A stretch of DNA of 64,000 nt. Source: Ailanthus altissimus (lineage: Eukaryota > Streptophyta > Magnoliopsida > Sapindales > Simaroubaceae). A program made the translations under genes and the position numbers. Location: contig OX327703.1 in NCBI GenBank assembly GCA_946807835.1, positions 751,501 through 815,500 of the forward strand. Direction: 5' to 3'. Under the pieces are notes generated by a model. That model saw nothing but the letters and a program-made list of their open reading frames with translations, ran no database searches and was not told the origin of the DNA. Position 1 is the first letter of the stretch, and the number at the start of each line of letters is the position of its first letter. This document shows positions 1 through 18,156 of this stretch, piece after piece.

Positions 1-236
1 CAGCTATTAGGCCACCTCAAAACTTTATTCACTAATAGCTTATATGAACCTCACAATCTATAGGAAACATAAACATAATAAACGATGATATACAAGTTTT
101 CCAACATTCAGAAACATTGCTCAGCTTGGAGGAGCAAAGAAACAGGTAAGGCACTGACAGAACTGAACAACAAAACATAGACAGGGATCATTCGAAATGA
201 TGGGGAAAAAATAATAACAAAAAAGGAAAGACCTAC

Positions 237-3200
237 TTGCAACTCTTCCAAATCTGACTCAGTTATGGGATTCTGGCGTTTTACTTTCTTTCCATCTTCA
301 CTAACTCCCTGTTAGTTATTGATGCAAAAAACAAAAAGGGATTAAGACCAGATGTACAGCAAAAGGAAAACATTAGGGGTAACAAAAATAAAAGTATGAG
401 CATATGGGAAAAAACTCACAAGCTTTGACGAGTTGCGCAGAACAGTGGCAAGCTGTGAATTACTACTTATGAGAGCTTTAATCTTCTTAAAAGATGCCAC
501 AACAGATATAGGCACTATACGAGGAGCGCAGAAAACATATTAGAACAAATATGGAACGATTAATGAAAAGACACAATTTAGATGGCAATCTATCAATGTA
601 ACTATCAGTCAAAAGAGTACACAAGAAAATACAATATATTTTCTCATACGCATACAAAACGAAAAGTGGCTGAAGTGGGACTACCCATAGGAACTCAAAA
701 CCAACTTCATCTCATATAACATCCCAATTATCCATCAATATTTATTGAATTCAAACTATATTGTTTCCCCCACCATCAATTTCTTGCCTTTTCAAATTTT
801 TCTCTTTCCCTTCTTTCTTATTGGTATTTGAGACACAAAGAAAAACAATTTATTGCAGATCTATTTAGAATTCTATATAACATTAGATACCAAACATAGT
901 TTCTCTTTCTAAGACCGAAAAGTTAATACATATATAGAATTGATCTAGTGAACTACGTAGCTCACCATACGATGAGCAACACTGCCACATGTCACTATCT
1001 AGTAAATCCACAACTTTTTATAACTTTTGCACAGTTTATAATGTGGTACAGAATATTGTCACGTGTCCAAGAGCTCACCATGTGGTGAGTTACGTAGCCC
1101 ACTAGATCAATTCTCTCTCTCTCTCTCTCCATATATATATATATGTATCCACAATTTCTGCATAATTCACGACGTGAATTAGAATCTTGCCATGTGTCTA
1201 GGTGCTCACCATATAACACTATAGCCCACTAGATCATTTTCCTATATATATAATCATTAATAACCTTTCAATATTGAACGAGAAAAAGAGGTATCCTGGA
1301 ACGCTATAGAGACCAAAGCCAAAAGATGACCACAACCCTTCAATGTTATTTTCTTTTTTCCCTAAAAAATAAAACTATTCTTTCTTGCCAAATTATCTGC
1401 AAAGAGTTGGAACAATTCATTTCTCCAGTGTTTGTTCTGGAGTCCTTTCCCAAAAGCACCGATATTCTCCATAAGTAATGAGTCCCAAGAACCCAGAATA
1501 GCCCACTAAACCTTATATTCTTTCCACTAGTTATAAGACTGATTTTTTTTCATTGTTTAGTGGCTTCAAAAAAATATTTATGTTATTCACATCTCATACT
1601 GGTTTGTTTAAAGGATTCAACTTTGAAGAATTTTGTTTCCATTGCTTAATATGCTTTATGCAGCAGAACACCAAGACCATCCACAAGTTTTCTAAAAAAA
1701 TCACCACTAAGGAACCGTATGATGATTAAGAAAATTAAAAGGTACAAGGGGTACAGGAGAGACAAAGAAAGAAGTTATCTATATACCTTTATGCTACAAA
1801 GCAAATGCAATGAACTGACGGACCAAATAGACTGAACCACTATAAAGTACACAATTAAAAACATAATTAAAGTAGCAGAGATATTACCATATCCTTCAGG
1901 ATCCTTAAGGATGAACCGCATAAGATGATCAGTGGTGGCCAAGTTTAAATCACTGAAATAATACTCCACCTGCAATTTGATTTGTTGTACAATAACAATA
2001 AGAACAACTTTATCCACAGAAAAAAGAACAAAAACACTACTTGAAAAGAAAAAAGAAAGATATATGACAGCAAAATCACTACATGCAAAATAACCTACTA
2101 TTTATAGTTACCGTACTGATGTGCAAGGTCAGAAAATAAAAATAAAAGAATGAAGATCAAACTAAATTAGTTTTTGGCATAGCTACAGCCTACATGTGCT
2201 CAGTTTCCCTCCATGTGAGGCCATGACTTACCATATTCATGGGAGAAAGGCCTCTGCCTTTACTTCACCTCCACCTCATCTCCAAAATACCAGTGGCCTT
2301 ATAAATATAGGTGCCTTATAGACCTAAAATGACTTTTACATCAGGTAAAACCAAAGATATGATGAAGTTCTTGAAAAAGTTATGATACATATGGGGATAT
2401 GGTAAAAAGTCTCTCAAATCCTAATGAAAGCATGTTAAGAGTACCTAAAAGAATGGATAATTTGGCAAAATTCAAAACTTAAGTAGAATTGTAGGGTATA
2501 CTAAAGAATATCGGACACATCAGGCAGAATGGTTATCACACTGACTTTTTGCCTTTGTTGAAGTATTAGTGTTACTGGGAAACATGACTGATCCCAGTGC
2601 CAAGCAATTTTGATTCCCAAAGAGCAAATGCCCAAAATCCAAATGAAGCAATTATCAAAGGGAATGTGAGGGGATGCCAATATGTAGGTAAAGACCTAGG
2701 TGCCGTGCATTGACCATGTGAAGGGGTTGTACACAAACTACAGAAGAATTACCAATGTCTAACAGGAGCCATGAAGCAATAAAAGATCCTCAGTGAGAAC
2801 CAGCACCCGCCACTTTCACTTTTGAAGAATATATCTTTTCAAGAGTTACCAAATCTGAGTACTTTAGGCTTCATCAAATCACTCCCAATGAAGCTCTAAC
2901 ACACTTCTTTCCCATCATTGCAGCATAAATCTTAAGGCACCATCAAAAACTAGTTCATCTTCTTTCCAGTAGTACTAAAATCCAAGACTAAGATAAGTTG
3001 TCATGCCCATAAGGGTTGGTAAGCAAACAGAACACAAGCTAATAATTTCCACAATTGCTGATTAAATACACCAAAAACTTGCACATGAAAAATCCACTAA
3101 GAAGAATATACTTAATAGCATAAACTAAATGCTAACCTGATTCAGAATCTTCTGAGTAGATTCATCAGACAATCCACCTTGCTGATGCTGATGATGATCC

Positions 3201-3739
3201 TTCTTCTCCTTCTGATCCTTGACCACTGGAACCTCAACAACCTCTTGATGTTGATCTTCATAATGATTATTAATATTACTGCCGTGGTGATTACTATGAT
3301 GGTTTTGATGACGATGATGATTGTGATTGTGGTTCCGATTATGATTGTGATGATAATTCTGAACGGGCACGTGATGCTGATGATGAATCGGATGGTGAAC
3401 CGGAATCGCGTGATTCTGCACGGCCCCGTGGAACGCGCCCGTTCCGTGTGGGGAATAAACATGATGAGGAGGAGGATTAGGAGGAGGTGAATGAATCATC
3501 GGCGGAGGCGGCGGCATCACCACTCGCGGCGGAGGCGGCTGTACTTGCACTTGCATTTGCAATTGAGTGGCCGTCGACGAATTCCGATTCGGCACGAACT
3601 CAGGAGCCTTCGCGTTGAGTCGACTCAACGACGAGCTTCTCGACAGAGACGGATCTGAAGAGGATTGCGACTGAGACTGATCAATTGACACTGATGATGA
3701 TGGTGAATCTAGGGTTTCGAATTGTGATTGCTGTGCCAT
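237..3739 (-). CDS. LARP6: La-related protein 6 (LARP6), 5' part, runs off the left edge
   Basis: RNA-binding protein of the plant LARP6 family, read right to left. Exons with GT-AG borders: 3137-3739, 1888-1969, 420-514 and 237-308; all junctions keep frame and give 284 residues. Exon 1 starts at the ATG at 3739. It is Ser-rich, carries a PAM2 motif (LNAKAPEFVP, residues 41-50) of the kind that binds the MLLE domain of poly(A)-binding protein, then Pro-rich and His/Asn-rich stretches. The La motif starts near residue 192 (VEYYFSDLNL at 202-211) and continues through exons 3 and 4 (GVSEDGKKVKR). The RRM and C-terminus expected from the family lie beyond position 1. Plant LARP6 proteins with PAM2 are the 6b/6c type. 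Intron 1 (1970-3136) is 1.2 kb, and intron 2 (515-1887) holds a MITE. The family call is firm; the paralogue letter is not settled. Confidence 0.93.
937..1113. mobile_element. MITE family A, copy 1 (in LARP6 intron 2)
   Basis: A 177-bp element with inverted ends of about 40 bp: the left end reads GAATTGATCTAGTGAACTAC and the right end (1071-1113) is its near-perfect reverse complement. There is no coding capacity. Its core matches, in the opposite orientation, the element at 13090-13245. I did not settle a target duplication, because a TA/CT-rich microsatellite flanks the right end. Confidence 0.8.
1147..1240. mobile_element. Truncated second copy of MITE family A
   Basis: Right-half fragment: it repeats the core (GAATCTTGCCATGTGTCTAG, compare GAATATTGTCACGTGTCCAA in copy 1) and the right terminal repeat ending CACTAGATCA. 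It lies just beyond the CT/TA microsatellite at 1112-1146. Confidence 0.65.
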
Positions 3740-5131
3740 TTCTTTTCCAAATTTGTTTAATAATTCGAATTTTTAATTTTAACAAAATTGAATTATAATT
3801 TTGTTTTTTTATTAATTCTTTTTTATAAATAATTTAAGGGATAGGGTTTTGACTGAGGAGGGCGGAGACAGACGAGAGTCGGCCCTGAGCGAGGGCTTTT
3901 GGAAGGAGACACTGGACCGGAGAGGATTTCTCCAGGACCAGAAAGTCGTTGATTGATCCTTATTTATACTATACTGCGGTATGATACTCTACACTCGAGT
4001 ACATGATCAGAGGTCGTGGAATGGAGAATGAGGATTATTTATCACCGTTTATCTATGATTACAATGGTTTATTTTTTATTTTTGAAAGATGCCATTTCCT
4101 AATTTTGATTGGTGTGTTTTATGTATACACATAGCATTTTGCTTAACAAAAGTGGAAATTAATGCTATTAATATTATTATTGATTTTTCCTTTTGTGGAT
4201 ATAAAAGACTGTCTTTTCGAGTAGTGAAATTTTTTTAAATAGTTCTTAATTTAATAGAATTTTTTTTAATAACACATAAATTTTTTTATTTTATTTTTGT
4301 AATTGAAAGAAATAATAAAAGACATTTTAATCCTTCAACTATATTTTTTAAAATTCGAATAATTCACCTTAAAAAATCAAAATTCTAAAAACAATACACT
4401 CATTTTATTTTCAATTTCTGATTAATTAAACAAAAAATTCTTAACAAAAGTGAAAATGAGTATATTAATAAAAAAAAGAGTGAATAAATTTATTTTACAA
4501 TAGATATGTTAAAAATAAATATATTAGTTAAAATGAACAAAAATAATGTAAAATAATATAAAATAAGTAAAAAAAAGACTAATACAAAACTAAAAAATCG
4601 TCGACGTAACAAAAAAGAGTAGCACACACCTAACATTGCACATGCACTCAATGTGTGCATTGTGCACGACACAGGCTCGTGCACACTATGTATTGTGCGT
4701 TGTGCACAATTCGCAAACCCATGCACACTGCACATAATACAAGGCCACCACAATAACACTTAGAATCAATGGTTTTTATTGAATTTTTAAACTTTTAAAA
4801 TATTATTTCGTTCATTTTTTATAATATCTATTTATTTTTTTATAATATTTATTTATTTCACTAACAATTATTTCAATATAAATTATTAATCAAAACAATT
4901 AAATAACTTATCAAATATTTGTAAGAAAATATATTTTAGAAGTAAAATATTCAATTATAATTTTTTAATTATAAAAAATTAAAAAATTTAACAAGTGATT
5001 AGAGAGAAAAATCAAATAAAAGGGGAGTTATTTTAAAAAAATTTCTTTCAATTATGAGAAATTAATCCAAGTTAAAAAAAAAGAGAAGAAAATTAATTGT
5101 AAACTCTTTTGTTTTTTTTTTGTGTAATATG
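3740..5131. other. LARP6 upstream region and AT-rich spacer
   Basis: Probable LARP6 5' UTR and promoter (3740 to about 4000, read leftwards) followed by very AT-rich spacer. I see no gene. The only structured part is the GTGCAC-rich block at 4617-4745. Confidence 0.5.
4617..4745. repeat. GTGCAC/TGTGCA-rich alternating purine-pyrimidine block
   Basis: About 130 bp in which GTGCAC occurs three times together with several GCACA/TGTGC variants. Long alternating purine-pyrimidine runs stand out from the A/T-rich surroundings. Open frames across it have no family resemblance. Confidence 0.55.
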
Positions 5132-5635
5132 TGTCACGTCTTACATCGAATTGAAATTAGGTAGATCTTATGTATATAAGGGTAGGTATGCAGCATTATC
5201 TAACAGACTAATTTTTTGGGTCAATGCGAAACATCCGACCCATGACAAATGGTATTAAAACATACTCGAATTCTCATTCGTATATTAACTCTCAAAAATC
5301 ACTCCAATAGAGATTGTCACATGGGATGTGAGTCCCTTATGCCGCTAGAAGGATGGACAATACAGGTCAAGTAAGTCCTAAAAATTCTATGTCTTGAATC
5401 TCAATAGAGATTGCTACGTGAGTAATGGATCTCTTATCCCTGGGGGAATGAACAATGTGGACCAGATTGATCTTTGAGTTTAGGTCACACCGTGACGAAA
5501 ACGTTACGTGATTAAGTAAGGAAGAATATCATGTCCCATATCGAATAAAAATTAAGTGGATCTTAAATATATAAAGATGAGTATACAACATTACTTAACA
5601 TACTAGTCTTTTAGGTCAAATACCAGTCCATAACA
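5132..5635 (+). mobile_element. TRIM-type miniature LTR retrotransposon
   Basis: Two direct repeats of about 110 bp (5132-5247 and 5527-5635) share the order TGTCACGTC...ACATCGAA, a TATATAAG stretch, ACAGACTA and GGGTCAA. Directly after the first is TGGTATTAAAACA, which resembles the initiator-Met tRNA primer site TGGTATCAGAGC. The interior is only about 280 bp and non-coding. The 'cacatcg ... tataag ... gggtc' layout is typical of plant TRIM LTRs. I could not define a clean target duplication. Confidence 0.72.
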
Positions 5636-6199
5636 CATAACATTACACAAATTTGAGTTTAAATTAAATTCACATCAAAATTCAAGAGAAATTACACGAG
5701 ACCTTTGTGAGTAATTAAACAAGACCTCTATAATTGAATGAGAAAGTGCAACTAATAGCGAGAGAAGGAAATCTCCTTCTATAATAGTCGATATGTAAAC
5801 CGGCTTATAAGTGAATTTAATCTAAACGAGTCTCAGTAAATTGCTCACCATGCAATGTTTTCAAAGTTAAAAAAAAAGGAGAAATTTAATTTTCATTTAT
5901 GTAACAATAAAGATAAACTAATACCAAGAAAATATCTCACGCATTTCTCCACAAATAACTTTCATAAAAAAATTTCAAAGGTAATTAAATAAGCAACTAG
6001 CAATTTCTCAAAATCTTGTTCGTAATCTGGATAATGACTTAGAATCACATAGAACTGTTACTTAAATAAATCACTGGGAACTCAAAATTTGCGGGCTCTA
6101 CCTCTATGACATAGCAGGAATTCAAAGAAAAACTAGCTTCAACAGTGTAAGTAAATTTACATCAAATTATTTAACTGACCGATAAATTACGGATGAGAC
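5636..6199. other. Spacer and probable ITPK4 3' UTR
   Basis: No coding signal. The right-hand part, about 6000-6199, is likely the 3' UTR of the leftward-reading ITPK4 gene, whose stop codon ends at 6200. Confidence 0.4.
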
Positions 6200-12059
<5,860 letters not shown>

Positions 12060-12352
12060 TTTTTTCCGCCTCCTTTCTCTCTATCTACCCCTTGTCTCTT
12101 GTGCTTTTGCTTCTGCCTCTCTGCTTCGCAGGGATACTACGGACATGGAAGAATCACATTCTCTTCTTTCTTTTTTCTTTTTCTTGTTCTATTTTCTTTT
12201 TTTTGCTTTTTTTAACTGACAAAAAATAAAAATCGACGCGCGTCGATCAAAGCGCGTGATCAATAGAATCATTTTCGTATTCAATTCCCAAAATTGCCCC
12301 CCTTTTTTCCTTTTTATTTTTTAAATTTTAATTTTGAAATATATTATTCATT

Positions 12353-12742
12353 CAAAAAGTAAATTCTTCAAACTATATTCTAACAAGTAATATTAGACAT
12401 TTTAAATTATATCTTAAAAAATAATATGTTAAATAAATATTGAGTATAAATAAAAATTTTAAAATTTATACTATTTTACCATCTAATATTTATTTGACAC
12501 ATTATTTTTTAAGATACAATTTGACATGTCGATTATTATTATATTATTTCAAAAAGTAAATTTTTCGTGCTATATTATTTAAATGAGTAATAGTAAACAT
12601 TTTAAATTATATTTTAAAAAGTAATGTGTTAAGTAAATATTGAGTGTAATAAATAATTGTAAAATTTATACTATTTTACCGTCTAATATTTACTTGATAC
12701 ATTACTTTTTAAGATATAATTTAAAATGTATATCATTACTCT
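12353..12742. mobile_element. MITE family B, tandem pair
   Basis: Two neighbouring units (12353-12549 and 12550-12742). Each begins CAAAAAGTAAATT and holds an element with inverted ends: ACATTTTAAATTATATCTTAA on one side and the complementary TTAAGATA...AATTT on the other, around a centre with TTTATACTATTTTACC. A third copy lies at 33993-34155. Duplication of MITE plus flank suggests tandem duplication after insertion. The pair is 0.3 kb upstream of the ITPK4 start. Confidence 0.75.
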
Positions 12743-12817
12743 AGGTAAATATAAAAAAGTATAAAATCTACATTTTTATGACCAAGACTATTTTGTGTGT
12801 GTGTATAGCGATAGTTT

Positions 12818-13022
12818 TATGACACTATATTTTTTACAGAACATCTTACACAAATTTTAAATTATTATATTGATGCATATTTAATGACCTAAATTAAATT
12901 TTAAATATGCATTAAATATAACACATTAATTACAAATATTTGATTGCATCTTAACCATCAAATGTTCATTAATCTAACGATTTAAAAATTATATAAGATG
13001 TGTTAAAAAATATGGTGACACA
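12818..13022. mobile_element. MITE family C
   Basis: A 205-bp AT-rich element with inverted ends of about 43 bp. The left end has TGACACTATATTTTTTACAG and AACATCTTACACAA; the right end carries TTATATAAGATGTGTT and AAAAAATATGGTGACA. It is non-coding. Confidence 0.72.
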
Positions 13023-13056
13023 GATCCTAACATATACATACACACAATATATATAT

Positions 13057-13089
<33 letters not shown>

Positions 13090-13245
13090 AAATTTAATAG
13101 ACTACGTAATTTATGATATGGTGAACTTCTAAATACGTAATAAAATTTTGTAACATATTGTAAATTATATAAAAATTATAAATTTACTAAATAGTAACAT
13201 GTCGCAATATTGATCATCACAATAAATTACGTAATTTATTAAATT
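13090..13245. mobile_element. MITE family A, copy 2
   Basis: A 156-bp element with 24-bp terminal inverted repeats (AATTTAATAGACTACGTAAT; right end complementary). Its core AAATTTACTAAATAGTAACA is the reverse complement of the core of the element at 937-1113, so the two are one family in opposite orientation. A GA microsatellite (13063-13089) abuts the left end. Confidence 0.75.
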
Positions 13246-14644
13246 AATTTTATATATATACCAATAAACTTTTTTTAATAATTTTTAATATATGTATATA
13301 TATTTATACTAAAATTTACTCTATTTTTTTCTGAGGAGGGCAAATTTACTATTAACTTATCATTATGCAACGATAATTAAAAACACTCACCACAATTTGT
13401 GTTACTTATGGTATTAATTATGGGTTTTAATTTTAAATAGTTAAAAAAAAATTTAATTATTTTAGCTAAACATCTTCCTTTTTGTTATGGCATATTATCA
13501 TCAACATCTTTTAAATATTGTATAATTATAACAATACCCACAAATTTAAATACATTCTCTCTTTTAACTCTTTTCTTTAACACTCTTAACACTCTCTTCC
13601 AACTCTCTATAAACGCATTCTTTAATCAATTAAAAAAACCAATTACAACTTGTCAAATCCATTAAATTCAAATCATAAAACACATAAATTCGCATGTTGG
13701 CAAATTTGATCAGCAAAATAAAACTTAAGATTAGGCATAAATACATAAAATTCGATAATTGTAATACATGATTTTGTGTTTTGTTAAACTTAATAGAAAG
13801 TGATTTTCACTTAATGGTATTATTGAAATTGTTAATGATGTGTGTTGAGAGATGTTAGTAAGAAACATTGCTTGCATTGAAAAAGAAGCTTGGCAAACTA
13901 AGTGATATTTTGCATCTTATATCATTCAAATAAATACAGTAAAAAACTCATTAACAAATAATAAGGTATGTACATTAAATGAAATAAATTAATTATGAGA
14001 AACTTATCTTATTTTTTTCTTAAATATTCAATTTACAATTTTGTTTTTTGTAGACAACCGAACTTTTAAGTGTTTGTTTTGTTTTAGGTATACAAAAATT
14101 TGTTTGATTTGTTTTAGAATTGTTTGGTACATAGATTAATGTAGTTTATTTTTTTCTTTAATATAAATGAAATTGTTAAAGGCTATGAAGCATTTTTTGT
14201 TAAAATAATTAAATCCCACATTTTTGGCTATTTAGTACTAAAACCCATTAATTATTTGCATTTGTAATAAACTAGAGTAATTATTTATTTAATCTAAGAA
14301 GAGGGAGAGGATTTATATTGTTTGAATAAAGTTTCGAAGTGAAGGAATACACAAATTCAATGTAATGTTATAGAATTGAGATAAGACTTTCAATCACCAA
14401 TTTATTACATTATTACCACAATATATTGTATTAAATTAACCCAACAAAAAAAATGACCATACTTTTACTGCCATAAATCTGAAGCTGTAATTTTCAATTT
14501 CAATAGCCCAGTGCCATCACCTCAAATGTGTTCACATAAATGGCCACTAAACTGGAAACTAAGGGCAACTGTTTGCCAAATTGTTGATTACCATCAATTG
14601 GAGCCCGTTGAATTTATCATCATACAGTTCAGGTCGAATATAAT
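13246..14644. other. AT-rich spacer
   Basis: No gene, repeat structure or RNA signal that I can support. The right end probably includes the 3' UTR of the uridine nucleosidase gene. Confidence 0.4.
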
Positions 14645-17600
14645 TTACGAGTTCATAAGCCGATCCATGAGTAATTTCACGACGGTTGGGCCATCAACTG
14701 TGACCGCCACCTTCACTGTGGGTTTATCGGACCATTCAGTGATCTCGCCAAATCTGATTTAAACATATCCGAGTCATTAGGAGCATAATGATGATGGTAT
14801 GAAACTAATAGAAGGTCTAAGGAAGCCTAACTAAAGAACATGTTATAATCAAGAAATCACATCGTTTAAATTTTGTTGCTCATTTGTAATTTTCTGGACA
14901 AACAAGAATGTATATTAGTTTTGGAAGATTATGTCTAGTTTGAGTTCCTCAGCTTAACAGATGTTATACATCATGATATATACAGACTACAAGAACTAGC
15001 TGATGATTCAAATGTTCTTAGAAATACAATGCTGCTAAATTTCTTGTATGCTATCTACGGTTAGATATATTAACGATTTGAAGTACTATATTAAGCAATT
15101 ATGGAGAAAATTCTATTTGATATTTTGGAAATGGGCAATCAAATCCAACAGAAAGCAAAATAATTATGTCAGTTCATGTGTTATCGATTATCCACAATGA
15201 TCAAGTTGCTGATCTAAAAGGAAGAAAGGTCCTACCTCTTTTGCTTGTTGTATAATATTGTGAGTCCCCTTGTGATGCCATTTGTCTGGACTCTAACAAC
15301 ACCCTCAGTGTAAGTGAAGAGTGATGGATTAACAGCTACAAGAAGAGTGGTTGGATCATGAAGGTAAACACCTGAACCAAGATTAAAGTTACCATTAGCA
15401 AAAAGAATATGGCTTTTCCAATTCTGAAAGCTTATCAACCCATTTCAGTACAGTAACAAACCTTTTGTACTGTATGCCTCATGATGATAAGAGAAGTAGA
15501 CCTCTAAGATTTTGCATAGATACTGAGCAAATTTTCCGTATGAAAGCGCCAACTTGTCTCTATCAGCATCTAAAATATGACAAATAATAGACCAAAATAA
15601 AATCAAATGAATAGGAATAACTGGACCGACATCCAATTACAATTTTCAACCACGGCTTGTGTCCTGGTGTCTACATCCACACTATGCTCGAAAGATAATT
15701 GATATTCATGAACAAAAATGGCCATACATTAATTGTCTGCACTTCTTAATGAACGTAAAAGCTCCAAAAAAGGATTGATGTGGCAGCCCCAAGTAGGTGG
15801 GCCGAATTTTTTGACTCTTAAAGTCCTGATTGTTGCACTGTTGAGCACAACCATCAGGACATAAAATTAACAACTCGACATTGTTACACAGACAAATGTA
15901 CACAATTACAAAGTGATATCATGTCCATTTAAATGGAGTTGTATAAGATTGTCAAACAATTACCTGTCATAACAACTTGATGGGTAACATTAATACCCAC
16001 AGCCACGACATCTGCTCCACTTGTGAAAACAATATCTGCAGCATCTGGATCACCAAAAATCTGCCCATCCAGTCAAGGGGTTGAAAAGGATATACATATA
16101 TATATATAGACAGAGAGAGAGAGAGAGAAAATGCACATATCAATATGGAAAGTTACTTCTGAAGTGTAGCTCTCTCTCTTTCTCTCTCCATTCAATGATT
16201 ATAAGAAAACTGATGAAACTTGTGTAAGTTTAACACCACTGATAGAATCAAATGAGACAAGTCACAATTATGTAGGCCAGAAAGAATTTTTAGCCAAGCA
16301 TAATGATATATCACATCATTATTTGTTTCAAAGATTTTATAAATGGACAAATAAAAAAAAACTAATATAGCTAGAGTTATTAAATTCGTAACTTGAATTG
16401 TCAAGACTGTTGGCAACAGACTTAGATTTGAGGAACTTACATTGGCCTCGGCTGCTGGATTGACATTCCCGTTTACTGCAAAAGAACCACCAAGAAGAAC
16501 TATCTGTCCAATGTTTTTAACAAATGCAGGATCTTGTTGAATAGCCTGTATCAGTAGATAAGTCATTAAGAAGTAAAATAAATGATACTTGCAACAAAAA
16601 GAAAAAAATGGAAAATCAATGAAAATCTTACCAATGCAATATTTGTAAGAGGTCCCAATGCAACCACAGTGACTTGCCCAGGGTAAAGATTTGCTTGCTC
16701 AACAAGAAAATCAACCGCTGACTGTTCAATTGCCTTTCCTTTGGGTGGGGGGAAGTTTTGGTTGCCAAGTCCATCAGCACCGTGGACAAAATCAGCAATA
16801 CGGAGTTTTGTGCCTTTCTTTACAAGAAACAATGATGACAATATATTGATGAGCCACAGAACCCAATACACATCATCATAGCTTTTACATGAGATTTCGA
16901 GTTAAAATTATGTGAGGTAAAGATAACAATGTCACTCATGTGAGCATATAAACTAAGATGACAGCATTTCCAGGAATCCAAAACGAAAGAAGAAAAAGTG
17001 TAAAAAAAGGCCTCCAGGGAAATGTTTTAAGATTATTTATCTTGTTCATAGAAAGAGTTATATATTATTAATTTCAAAGTAACAACGCAATTACACAAGC
17101 ACTTATCCACAGAGGAGAAACTGATCTAAAAAGAATACTGTATGTCATAAAAAATTCTGTAGCATAACAACGGCATGACATGTTGAAATAAATGAAAGGT
17201 ACGAGTCATAAAGCAACTTTAGCTGTTTTTTTTGAATTAGAATGAAGTTAGCTTTGTCAGCTAGGTGAAAAGCTGAAAAGGCTCTTGTGAGGAAATATAT
17301 ATCAACTCGACAAAATGCACTGAGATAAGAGATCAAATAAAAATAAAGTTAATCTCAATTTATCTTTTCATTCATGTAAGTATTTGCAAATTTCAACTGT
17401 ATTCAACTTCAATATGTAAGGCATATAATTTATTGACAAAAAAGAAAAAGAAAAAAAAAGCTTTGAATCATAATTCAGATAGGAAAACATACAATTATGG
17501 AAACAAAAGTGCATTCTGGATGGACTAATACCTTTAATTTACGAATGCACATAACATTCGGTCCCATAACTATCAGCATCTTTTTTTTTTTTCTTTTCAA

Positions 17601-18156
17601 TATAGAATCTTAATTAAAAGAAATTAGCAAAAGAAAGAAAAGAGATGGAGCAGAATTACAGTGACGGTGACATGGGATCCTTCAGCCACTGGAATATCTG
17701 TCCTCCCTGCAATCTCCAACTAACACCACAAAACACAGCATCAACGAACAATTACCATCATACTCTTTTAAAAAAATCAAAATCAAAATCTGAAACAAAT
17801 CAAATCAACCCATTTGAGCTAAGATCCGAAAATCAAGAATGCAAAAGCAACAATTACCAAATGCAAGGCGTTTCTTGTGGCAAGAGTCGTGTAAACATTC
17901 CCATAGATAGTGGTGAGTCCAATCACCTCCACTTCTGGTGACCTCAAGGCCAAAAATATAGCCATGGCATCATCTGCAAGAACGCAAATTTAAATCAGTT
18001 TGGCTTCCATTTCTGAAAATTAAATATACCCGGATCTTAAAAACAAAACATAAAAAGAGAGTGATTATAAAGTTGCCACTGCGACATGAGTTTGATGATC
18101 TTACCAATACCAGGGTCGGTGTCAATGATGATCTTTCTGGGTTCTGTTGTTGCCAT
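14645..18156 (-). CDS. URH1: Uridine/nucleoside ribohydrolase (URH1-like)
   Basis: Complete nine-exon gene of the inosine-uridine nucleoside hydrolase family, read leftwards: 18105-18156, 17858-17973, 17660-17719, 16632-16817, 16441-16545, 15964-16060, 15462-15569, 15236-15371 and 14645-14753. All borders are GT-AG and the product is 322 aa. The N-terminus carries the family signature DTDPGIDDA (residues 12-20), whose aspartates bind Ca2+ and ribose. Further conserved parts are HGADGLGN (88-95), ALGPLTNIAL and NPAAEAN (167-173). Plant URH1 enzymes are cytosolic and hydrolyse uridine, and with partners other nucleosides, to base and ribose in salvage and catabolism. There is no signal peptide, as in URH1 and unlike the apoplastic NSH3 type. 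The start is the first ATG before the signature. The family is sure; URH1 versus a sister paralogue is likely but not proven. Confidence 0.95.

Noticed and set aside
3142..3490. Open frames (106 aa minus, 103 aa plus) over the LARP6 first exon
   Set aside because: Shadows of the His-rich coding stretch in other frames; compositions are Ile/Met/Arg-rich repeats with no family resemblance.
4490..4759. 89-aa minus-strand frame with many Cys
   Set aside because: Made by the GTGCAC repeat block; cysteines come from repeated TGT/TGC and there is no start or splice context.
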